The position numbers and the translations under genes were made by a program. The notes beneath the pieces were generated by a model, which did not search any database, was not told the origin of the DNA, and worked only from the letters and a program-made list of their open reading frames with translations. From Mucilaginibacter terrigena (GTDB taxonomy: Bacteria > Bacteroidota > Bacteroidia > Sphingobacteriales > Sphingobacteriaceae): DNA of 64,000 bases. Each line of letters begins with the position of its first letter. Positions within the stretch are counted from its first letter, which is position 1. Shown one piece after another: positions 24,169 through 31,549 of the stretch. The DNA lies in the NCBI RefSeq assembly GCF_004168255.1, contig NZ_SEWG01000001.1, forward strand, positions 248,001-312,000, written 5' to 3'.

Positions 24169-24780
24169 TTACAAGGAAATATATTTACCTGCATCAGCAA
24201 TTGTGTTTTTATCTACTGTGGTAAGCACCGGAATCCGCCCCAAATGGTTTATCTGCGTGTAGGTGGTAATGTACTCTTCGGTCGAGGTATTCTCATCACC
24301 ATTAAATATAATACCCTTAACAGGGATGCCGCGCTGTTTTAAAGCTTCGATAGATAGGATTGTATGATTTATGCTGCCCAGGTAGTTTTGCGATACCAAT
24401 ATCACTTCGGCATTTAATTGTTTGATCAGGTCAATAACCAGGAAATGGTTATTTAATGGTACCATCAGGCCGCCTGCGCCTTCTATCAGCAACCGGTTGT
24501 CGGTTTTTGGGGCGATGATGGTTTTTTCGTCTATCCCGATCCCGTCAATCGCCGCGGATTTGTGGGGCGAGTAGGGTTGGGTCAAGCGATAAGTTTCGGG
24601 ATGAAATACTGAAACTTCATTTGATACCAGCCGCTGCACCTTTATCGTGTCGGAGTTATCCAATTCGCCGGATTGCACAGGCTTCCAGTAATCGCATTTT
24701 AGCTTTTCCACCAATATGGCCGAGATCAGCGTTTTACCAATATCGGTTCCTATACCGGTTACAAATAAAGGTTTATACAT
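24169..24780 (-). CDS. bioD: Dethiobiotin synthetase
   Basis: Closes the ureido ring of dethiobiotin from DAPA, CO2 and ATP. 203 residues from ATG 24778-24780 (MYKPLFVTGIGTDIGKT). The P-loop GTDIGKT is at residues 10-16, and IEGAGGLMVPL near residue 102 is a family hallmark. I prefer this start over 24816 because the extra 12 residues lie inside bioF and precede the conserved N-terminus. It overlaps the bioF stop by 8 nt, so the genes are coupled. Confidence 0.93.
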   Translation of the reverse strand: MYKPLFVTGIGTDIGKTLISAILVEKLKCDYWKPVQSGELDNSDTIKVQRLVSNEVSVFHPETYRLTQPYSPHKSAAIDGIGIDEKTIIAPKTDNRLLIEGAGGLMVPLNNHFLVIDLIKQLNAEVILVSQNYLGSINHTILSIEALKQRGIPVKGIIFNGDENTSTEEYITTYTQINHLGRIPVLTTVDKNTIADAGKYISL

Positions 24781-25900
24781 GGGTGATGTTATTGATGGTT
24801 GATGTAAGCAAGTCAATTTCTTCGGCAGTGTTGTAGGAGTGGATGCAGATCCTGATGCGCTCGGTGCCTTGTGCTACGGTGGGGCTTAATATGGCACGTA
24901 CGTCAAGTCCTGCGTTTTGCAGTTGCTGGGCTGCCTGTTTAGCCTTTTCGTTGCTGTTTAATAGTACGCACTGAATGGCGCTGTCGCTTTGCAGCAGGGG
25001 ATGAGTATCGCTTTGTTTAATTCCCTGTTTAAAAAGGCTGATGTTAGTATGCAGTTGCCCGATCTCTGCCGATGATTTTTGCAGCAGGCCATAAGCCATT
25101 TTTACCGCCGCCAGCTGATGAAACGGCGCCGCTGTGGTGTAAATAAACGACCGCGCGAAATTGATGAGGTATTCGCGCAGCAAATTACTGCCCAGTATAA
25201 TAGCCCCATGGCAGCCCAGCGCCTTGCCAAAGGTTATTATACGGGCAAAAACCTGATCCTGTAAATTCAGGTCGCTTATCATTCCGGCAGGGTACAGGCC
25301 GACCGCATGCGCTTCGTCGACAATTAAATGCGCGCCATATTGTTGGGTTAGCTTCAGGATGTCAGCAACAGGCGGGGTGTCGCCATCCATGGAGTAAACG
25401 CTTTCTATCGCCACATAGCAAATGCCCTTAGCAGCCTTTAACTTGCCCTCCAGGCTCTCCGGATCGTTGTGGCGGAAGGTATAGCGGTTGGCATAGCTCA
25501 AGCGCGCACCGTCGATAACAGAGGCATGTACCAGCTCGTCGCATATAACGGTATCACCTTTTTGTGGTAACGACGAGAACAGCCCCACATTGGCATCATA
25601 CCCCGAGTTGAACAACAAACCAGCATCAGCCTGATGGTAGGCGGCGATAGCTTTTTCCAGCTTTTCGGCATAAGACAAATTACCGGAGATCAGTCGTGAG
25701 CCTGTGGCGCCATTCAAACTTAGCGGGTGGTTATCAGTTTCGTGCTGTATACTGGCTTTTAAAACAGGGGAGCGGGCAAAGCCCAGGTAATCGTTAGTGC
25801 AAAAATCTCCAAGGGTACCTTCGGGCCGCAGGGTGCGGTAGTTGCCCAGTAATTTGCGCTCATCAAGTTTGGTTTGGATATATTTTTCTGATGATGCCAC
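24773..25900 (-). CDS. bioF: 8-amino-7-oxononanoate synthase (BioF-type)
   Basis: PLP-dependent condensation of pimeloyl-CoA/ACP with alanine, the first ring-precursor step of biotin synthesis. 375 residues. FCTNDYLGFA near residue 33, LFNSGYDANVG near 98, DEAHAVGLYP near 195 and the PLP-lysine context ITFGKALGCHGA near 228 are all present. Somewhat shorter than E. coli BioF (384) but complete. The bioF-bioD pairing supports the biotin assignment over other alpha-oxoamine synthases. bioA, bioB and bioC are not in the window. Confidence 0.9.
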   Translation of the reverse strand: MASSEKYIQTKLDERKLLGNYRTLRPEGTLGDFCTNDYLGFARSPVLKASIQHETDNHPLSLNGATGSRLISGNLSYAEKLEKAIAAYHQADAGLLFNSGYDANVGLFSSLPQKGDTVICDELVHASVIDGARLSYANRYTFRHNDPESLEGKLKAAKGICYVAIESVYSMDGDTPPVADILKLTQQYGAHLIVDEAHAVGLYPAGMISDLNLQDQVFARIITFGKALGCHGAIILGSNLLREYLINFARSFIYTTAAPFHQLAAVKMAYGLLQKSSAEIGQLHTNISLFKQGIKQSDTHPLLQSDSAIQCVLLNSNEKAKQAAQQLQNAGLDVRAILSPTVAQGTERIRICIHSYNTAEEIDLLTSTINNITHV

Positions 25901-25922
25901 GCCATTAATTTTCTGCTAAAAT

Positions 25923-25945
25923 AAAAAAAGCGGCTTATAGCCGCT
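25923..25945 (-). terminator. Intrinsic terminator after the LTXXQ-type gene
   Basis: On the - strand AGCGGC, a 5-nt loop, GCCGCT, then seven T residues. It lies 26 bp after the stop of the gene at 25972-26319 and 22 bp before the bioF start, insulating the biotin genes. Confidence 0.82.
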
Positions 25946-25971
25946 CCTTTTATTATTAATAATGTTTTTAC

Positions 25972-26319
25972 TTAACGGCCGCCGCCACCGTTTTGGCGTT
26001 GGGCGCGTCTTTCGTCCATCTCTTTCTGCCATGCAGCAGCCTGGTCTGCAGTTAATACAGCCTTAACTTTATCCATAGTGGCCTGCATCATCGGGCGCAT
26101 TTGTGTCCTTATGTCGCCACCTGCATTACGCAGGCTATCCATCGATTTCACCTGCGCATCGTAGATCACCGTAATTTTTGCTGCCTGGTCGTCGGTAAGC
26201 TTAAGGGTTTCCTTCATAGCTTTAACCCTGTCGGCGGTCGTCATTCTTGGGCGGCCCTGGGCAAAGCTAACTGCTGATATTCCGAAAAGGAACAGGCAGA
26301 TCATCATAATCTTTTTCAT
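25972..26319 (-). CDS. Small secreted LTXXQ/Spy-like protein
   Basis: 115 residues. Signal peptide 1-20 (ending VSFAQ), then a mostly helical charged region with two LTxxQ-like motifs (LKLTDDQAAKI near residue 39 and VLTADQAAAWQ near 88), as in periplasmic Spy/CpxP-like proteins. The C-terminus is Gly/Arg-rich (QRQNGGGGR). A periplasmic chaperone or stress role is possible by family but is not shown here. Confidence 0.7.
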   Translation of the reverse strand: MKKIMMICLFLFGISAVSFAQGRPRMTTADRVKAMKETLKLTDDQAAKITVIYDAQVKSMDSLRNAGGDIRTQMRPMMQATMDKVKAVLTADQAAAWQKEMDERRAQRQNGGGGR

Positions 26320-26414
26320 ACTCTAATTTTTTTAGTTTTAATTTAATTGATGTTATGATAAAGATAACGGTGAATAGTTTAACCTGTTACTGTGTAACTT
26401 AATTGTTGCCGTAG

Positions 26415-27194
26415 TTAATTTACGTCCTTATTATTCAAATTAGCTATCGAGCGCTGCATCTGGGCCATCATACTGGTCAGGCTTTCCATAGTAGGCTCGG
26501 GTGTTGGCATGGGCATATGGGTAGAGATATAAGCCTTGGCCTTCCAAACTTCCAGTACATCCTCGGCACTTATTTCGTATGGCTCGTACACCGGGTTGTC
26601 TGATATCAGTTTAAGGTTGCGGCCTTCTTTATATTTATTGCCGGCGCGTTTGTAAACCACGCCATCGTTTTTGGAGATGATCACATAGGTTTCGCCAATT
26701 TTTACATCGGCCCAGTTCTCCTGGTACTCGCCTATAATGATAGTGCCTGATTGCAGCGGCAGCATCGAATCGCCTTTGATCTCGAACCCGCGGTAGGTAC
26801 CCTGCTTAAACATGGGCAGGTATAATTTTGGCAATTGCGATACATATTCGGGGTCGGCGTAGCCGTTTAAATAGCCGGCGCTGGCCTTTAAAGGCACCAT
26901 CTCAATATTTTCGTTATCTTCCTTATCTACCGAAATACTTAGTATCCTGAGGTTTGCCGGGTTACCTTTTGGCTTTGGGGCCCACTTCTCGTCGATGGTT
27001 TCGTTGATAAAATCATCAATTGATACATCAAAGAAGATTGCTAATTGTTTTAGTAGTTCATACTTTGGCTCGGCACGTTCTTCTTCGTATGCACCTACTA
27101 ATGAGCGTTTTATACCTACCTGATCAGCGAATTGCTGTTGGGTTAATCCCTTCTTTTTCCTAAGGAACTTAATATTTTGTGAAATTTTTGCCAT
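26415..27194 (-). CDS. LexA-like transcriptional regulator (XRE HTH + S24 peptidase)
   Basis: 259 residues. XRE-type helix-turn-helix at about 8-62 (LTQQQFADQVGIKRSLVGAYE). A linker follows, then a LexA/CI-type S24 domain with the presumed cleavage pair Ala-Gly at 106-107, the nucleophile Ser143 in KGDSMLP and the general-base Lys182 in VVYKRAG. All parts of a self-cleaving repressor are therefore visible. Divergent from a small GIY-YIG-like gene with an 85-bp intergenic region that contains a perfect inverted repeat. By analogy it should be inactivated on DNA damage via RecA; this is inferred. Confidence 0.88.
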   Translation of the reverse strand: MAKISQNIKFLRKKKGLTQQQFADQVGIKRSLVGAYEEERAEPKYELLKQLAIFFDVSIDDFINETIDEKWAPKPKGNPANLRILSISVDKEDNENIEMVPLKASAGYLNGYADPEYVSQLPKLYLPMFKQGTYRGFEIKGDSMLPLQSGTIIIGEYQENWADVKIGETYVIISKNDGVVYKRAGNKYKEGRNLKLISDNPVYEPYEISAEDVLEVWKAKAYISTHMPMPTPEPTMESLTSMMAQMQRSIANLNNKDVN

Positions 27195-27225
27195 AAAAAT
27201 TTGGAATTGCTAAAATAGTTAGTAT

Positions 27226-27241
27226 TTTTATGCTCATAAAA
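27226..27241. promoter_or_regulatory. Candidate operator of the S24 regulator
   Basis: TTTTATG-CT-CATAAAA is a perfect 7-bp-arm inverted repeat. It is flanked by TTAGTA words on both sides (27219-27224 and 27243-27248) and centred in the intergenic region between the regulator and the GIY-YIG-like gene. The position would allow one repressor to control both genes. Confidence 0.45.
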
Positions 27242-27279
27242 TTAGTAATTATTTTTTAATCAGCAAATTTTTTTATCAA

Positions 27280-27642
27280 ATGAAGAGGTTCGTTTATATC
27301 ATCACAGACAGGAACAGGAAAAATTTACATGTTGGCATGTGCACCGACTTACTTAAAACCTTAAAGTTTTATGGCGAGATGCCTACCTTATTTTTCGACA
27401 GTGCGCAGCAATTGAACCGGCTGGTTTATTTTGAAGAAATAAACACCGAAGAGCAGGCGATGGAGCGCTTTAAAATGGTGAGCACTTTTACCCGCCCGCA
27501 AAAAGAGAAAATGATACGCCCCGTAAACCCCGATTGGGTTGACCTTACCGCAGGTTTAAAATACGAAAGTGGTGTAAGGGTAAGGCCCGCCATTTACGGC
27601 AGGCCATCTATACAAGCGGTGCGCAGGGCGGTTGCCGTTTAA
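27280..27642 (+). CDS. Small GIY-YIG-like protein, active site probably degenerate
   Basis: 120 residues. The N-terminal VYIITDRNRKNLHVGMCTDL resembles the GIY-YIG core (Y-x-I … H-V-G). Where active enzymes have an Arg and a His in the next helix, this protein reads LLKTLKFYGEMP, so the catalytic residues seem to be missing. FEEINTEEQAMERF near residue 60 matches the later acidic helix. The gene is divergent from the S24 regulator. A role in DNA repair or regulation is an inference from that pairing; it may be a DNA-binding rather than cutting protein. Confidence 0.65.
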   Translation: MKRFVYIITDRNRKNLHVGMCTDLLKTLKFYGEMPTLFFDSAQQLNRLVYFEEINTEEQAMERFKMVSTFTRPQKEKMIRPVNPDWVDLTAGLKYESGVRVRPAIYGRPSIQAVRRAVAV

Positions 27643-27648
27643 TAGTAA

Positions 27649-28137
27649 TTACTGTTTAACAAATATTAAGGCGCCCGAGTTCATGCAATATCTTTTGCCG
27701 CCGCGGTCTTTTGGTCCGTCGTCGAAAACATGGCCCAGGTGCAATCCTGTACTTTTTTCAACAACCTCATCGCGGCTCATGCCAAAGCTGCTATCGTGCA
27801 CAACTTCAACTTTGTTGGGGTCAACCGCTTTTACAAAACTTGGCCAGCCGGTGCCGCTGTCAAATTTATCGGCCGAGCTAAATAATACTTCGCCTGTAGC
27901 GGCGCTTAAATAAACACCTTTCTGGTGATTATCGTGATAAGCATTGTTAAAAGGCGGTTCGGTGCCCCGGTTCACCATAATTTCGTATTGGTTAGGCGTA
28001 AGCTTTTTCTTCCACTCCGCAGCGGTTTTGCCTAATCTTCTTTTTTCTTGGGTAGTTTTATTTTGCCCGTTGCTGTTATCGCAGCCAAAGGCCGTAATAA
28101 CGCCAATTATCAGTATTGCTAAAATTGACTTTCTCAT
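27649..28137 (-). CDS. msrB: Peptide-methionine (R)-S-oxide reductase MsrB, lipoprotein form
   Basis: Repairs Met-R-sulfoxide in proteins. 162 residues. A signal with Cys at 19 (TAFGC) suggests a lipoprotein in the envelope. The MsrB core covers about residues 38-162: GTGWPSF, HLGHVFDDGP and the catalytic RYCMNSGAL. The two CxxC pairs that bind structural zinc in many MsrBs are absent (GVYLSAATG replaces the first), so this is the zinc-free type. Its end lies 7 bp from the convergent GIY-YIG-like gene's end. Confidence 0.93.
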   Translation of the reverse strand: MRKSILAILIIGVITAFGCDNSNGQNKTTQEKRRLGKTAAEWKKKLTPNQYEIMVNRGTEPPFNNAYHDNHQKGVYLSAATGEVLFSSADKFDSGTGWPSFVKAVDPNKVEVVHDSSFGMSRDEVVEKSTGLHLGHVFDDGPKDRGGKRYCMNSGALIFVKQ

Positions 28138-28288
28138 AATAATACAATTTACGAATACCGTGTCGGTTTAGATGTCATTGCTACGTCTGATTTTGAGGGG
28201 TAAAGAGTAATCTTAGGCGACAAAAAAAGAACGAGCACATATTGCACGCGCTAAATCTGAAATCGTAAATCTAAAATCAGCAATCAAC

Positions 28289-31200
28289 CTACCATCCCGG
28301 TGCAAACGTTAACCCAAACACGGGTTTCTTCACATCCGACCGGTTGAACGGTATGGCGTAATAGGGTTCCAGTATAAAAGCGCCAAAAACATTTACCCTT
28401 AACGATATACCCGCGCTAAGTGCAGGTACACGGCTATATACGGGTACGCTAAAAGGGGCGCCGGTAGATGGGTCTACAACGGTTCTGGAGCCTACCACAT
28501 CGGGGTTAGATTTAAATTGCACCTGGTCGCCTTTGTTCCAGGCCAAACCCGCGTCAAAAAATACGTTCAGATCGGTAAACAAAAATTTCGATTTTATTAC
28601 AGCTAATTTCTCGGGGCCTGTAAAAGGCAGGCGTATCTCAAAGTTTGCTACCGCTATACGGCTCCCCGAAAGCTGATCGATAGTGAAATTGTTTGTAGTT
28701 GCCTTTTGCGCATTATAAAAAGTTTGCGCCTCATACCCGCGTATTAAAAACGGGTAGCCTACATATAGCGGGTAAAGGGCGCTTGCATCACCGCCCAGGC
28801 GGCCATAGCCGTAAAGCCTTGCTGCAAATGTAACCGGGGCGGTACGTACATATTTCCGCAGATCAATTGTAGGTGCAAAAAAGTGATAAGTGCCAAAATT
28901 ATATTCAGCTTCGATGCGGAAACGATGCCCGTTAAGCGGCGCGGCGATGCCGAAGTACGAATCGTCGCCAACCAAAGCGGTGCTTAGGCCGTATATGGCA
29001 AAAGGTTTCAGGTCCTGCCCGTATTCGGTGCGGAATTGTTCGCGCGAGATCTTATGCTTTTTAAAATCGATGGCATTGCCTATTACAGTTTGCTCGTTAC
29101 CTTCTCCATCCTGTATAATGCCATAATTATAATAAGTGCTGTACCTGTCGACCCGGTAAGAGTAACGCGAGGCGGATGTACCCACCTCTGCCCGTAACGA
29201 TCTTGATAGCGGGTAGGATGCAAAAACCTGCAGCTGATCTTCAAACGTGCGGATGATATCCGTTTTTTCTTCAAAAACAGGCACCTGCTGGCCGTTGAAA
29301 TCTAAAGTAGTAAAGCCGTAGCCATAGGTACCCGATTGATAAGGGATATGCGAGATGCCCAAACCAAAGTTCCAGCGCCCCTGCTGGTTTATGTAAACTA
29401 CCTGCCCGCCAAAATCATATATCTCGCCGTTTACCGCCAAACCCGCGTAGATCTGGTTACGGCCCAAAATATCGCTGAAAACCCCCTGCACACCGCTTGA
29501 TAAACCTGTACCGTACGAGCCTACCGAAGCGCCGATGCCGTTGCTTGCCAGGTAATCTAACTTAAATTTCGGTTTGTAAGGGATGGCGCGGATAGAATCG
29601 AGCGGTATTTTGCTATAGGCCAGGTAATTGTTAAGGTTACTGTTGATGAGGTCGACACCCACGGCCCGCAACGGCGGCAGCATGGCGGCTGTAAAGTTTG
29701 TGCTGCCTGCATCAACCACTACCGGTTTAAAATCAGATACTTTGGCGTTATAAATAGCATATTTTTGGGCGCGGTAGTAGGAGTAAACCACATCATTATT
29801 AGCCGAAAGGCTTAGCGCGGGCGAATACTCGGTAATGCCGCAGATGCCGGTGAAAAGGTCGGTCATTTGCTCTACCTTGCCGCCTGCCAGGGTGTAGCGG
29901 TATAAGTTCCTGAACCCATCTTTGTTAGACAGGAAGTAAACCTGCGTACCATCTGACGAGTATTGCGGGTTAAGGTTATTGGCCCCGTCGAACACCTTAA
30001 TATCGGTTACCTTGCCGGTTGCTATCTCCAGCTCGGCTAAGTTGAAGGTAATATCCTGCGAAAGTTTTGTATCGTAAGTGGCCCTGTCGCTCGAAAAAAT
30101 AACACGCTTGCCATCCCTCGAAAAATTGGGCTGATAGTCGGAAAATTTATCGTTGGTAAGCTGGGTTACCTTTTTTGAATCGAAACTGTACATGTACAGG
30201 TCGCTCTGCCCTTCGGATAAGCCCTGGAAAACAACATTCTTCCCATCCGGCGACCACGAGAGGTTACTAAACTGCTCGGCTTTCTCCATAGATACATCGT
30301 TTACAATGCGGCCATCGGGTACATCAACAACCAGCATACGGTTGCGCCCCTTGCTGAACACGCTGAACGCGAATCTCTTGCTGTCCGGCGACCACGTGCC
30401 CGCCGACTCGATAAAGTTAAACTCATCGATATGGGTATTGGATACCTTACTGGTGAGCCGCTTGATCACCCGGCCCGTTTTTGCATCGGCCAGGTAAAGG
30501 TCTATACTGAAAAGGCTTTTGGACGAAAGAAAGGCCAGGTACTTGCCATCGGGACTAACCGACGGGGCAACAGTAAGGTCGCCGCCGGCCCTGACATCAA
30601 CAACACGGGTGCCCACAGGCGTTTGTACGGTATCTTTTAAAAATGGCTTGTAAGTGTTTTCGATAGAGTTTTGCCACAAGCGCGACAGGGTTTTATCATC
30701 GTACCCAAACGTACGGCGTATGCCATACTCCAAACCAAAACGCGCGGTGTTTTTAAAGAAAGGCACAATAATGGTATCGCCATAGGTTGACCCTAAGAAC
30801 GACCAGAATGCCTCGCCGTAACGGTAGGGGAAATATTTATTGCTTTGGGTAAGGTCGCGTACGGTAGGTATATCGTGGTTTAAATACGCGTCGCGCATCC
30901 ACATGGCCGTGTAGGCATCTTTTTTACCTAACGACAGGTATTCGGCCATACCCTCAATCATCCACAACGGCAGGTTGCCAATGTTCTCAAAATTCGACGA
31001 ATCGCTGCCAAGTAAAGTATGATATTGAAAAGCGTGAACCAACTCGTGCCCCAAAACGTGGCGGGTAGTTTGGTTGGTTTCCATAATGGGCATCACCACG
31101 CGGTTCTTTAAACCTTCGGTAATACCGCCTGTACCTACGCTGATTTCGCCATCAATAGCGGTGGTTTGCTGAAAATCGGGGTGGTTGGCGTATAATATAA

Positions 31201-31483
31201 TAGGGTTGGGCCTGTTAAACGTATCGCGGAACACCTGCTGGTGCAGCGTGTACCAAAGCTCGCTTTCCTGGGCAAAGCGTTTTATCAGGCTATCATTCTT
31301 CAGGTAATAATAGATCTCGAAGTGCGGGGTTTTGTAAACCTTAAATTTGAGGTTTTTATACCGCACTTTATTTTGGCCAAAGTATTGGGCGCTGGCCTGC
31401 TGGTTAAACAGCAAAGCCGCCACAAGGCATAATAATATAAAAGGATACTTTATGGATAAATTAAAGGGGAACCGTTTATTCAT
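28289..31483 (-). CDS. Metalloprotease-like / TolB-propeller / Omp85-barrel fusion
   Basis: A 1064-residue exported protein from ATG 31481-31483 (MNKRFPFNLS); a frame to 31501 would add six residues. Signal/hydrophobic segment at about 14-34. A peptidase-MA-like region at about 40-280 has the zinc motif GHELVHAFQ. WD40-like PD40 repeats follow at about 290-600 (SPDGKYLAF, SPDSKRFAF, SPDGKNVVF, SRDGKRVIF). The C-terminal third (about 640-1064) is a surface-antigen/BamA-type beta barrel with the characteristic FLIRGYE turn and a terminal aromatic strand ending AFGLTFAPGW-like. It probably sits in the outer membrane with the propeller and protease in the periplasm. Substrate unknown. Confidence 0.8.
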   Translation of the reverse strand: MNKRFPFNLSIKYPFILLCLVAALLFNQQASAQYFGQNKVRYKNLKFKVYKTPHFEIYYYLKNDSLIKRFAQESELWYTLHQQVFRDTFNRPNPIILYANHPDFQQTTAIDGEISVGTGGITEGLKNRVVMPIMETNQTTRHVLGHELVHAFQYHTLLGSDSSNFENIGNLPLWMIEGMAEYLSLGKKDAYTAMWMRDAYLNHDIPTVRDLTQSNKYFPYRYGEAFWSFLGSTYGDTIIVPFFKNTARFGLEYGIRRTFGYDDKTLSRLWQNSIENTYKPFLKDTVQTPVGTRVVDVRAGGDLTVAPSVSPDGKYLAFLSSKSLFSIDLYLADAKTGRVIKRLTSKVSNTHIDEFNFIESAGTWSPDSKRFAFSVFSKGRNRMLVVDVPDGRIVNDVSMEKAEQFSNLSWSPDGKNVVFQGLSEGQSDLYMYSFDSKKVTQLTNDKFSDYQPNFSRDGKRVIFSSDRATYDTKLSQDITFNLAELEIATGKVTDIKVFDGANNLNPQYSSDGTQVYFLSNKDGFRNLYRYTLAGGKVEQMTDLFTGICGITEYSPALSLSANNDVVYSYYRAQKYAIYNAKVSDFKPVVVDAGSTNFTAAMLPPLRAVGVDLINSNLNNYLAYSKIPLDSIRAIPYKPKFKLDYLASNGIGASVGSYGTGLSSGVQGVFSDILGRNQIYAGLAVNGEIYDFGGQVVYINQQGRWNFGLGISHIPYQSGTYGYGFTTLDFNGQQVPVFEEKTDIIRTFEDQLQVFASYPLSRSLRAEVGTSASRYSYRVDRYSTYYNYGIIQDGEGNEQTVIGNAIDFKKHKISREQFRTEYGQDLKPFAIYGLSTALVGDDSYFGIAAPLNGHRFRIEAEYNFGTYHFFAPTIDLRKYVRTAPVTFAARLYGYGRLGGDASALYPLYVGYPFLIRGYEAQTFYNAQKATTNNFTIDQLSGSRIAVANFEIRLPFTGPEKLAVIKSKFLFTDLNVFFDAGLAWNKGDQVQFKSNPDVVGSRTVVDPSTGAPFSVPVYSRVPALSAGISLRVNVFGAFILEPYYAIPFNRSDVKKPVFGLTFAPGW

Positions 31484-31549
31484 ATATAGCGTATTATACA
31501 ATGCTAATTTATATTAAATACGTGCCCCAAGCAAGCCTGGTTGCTTAAA

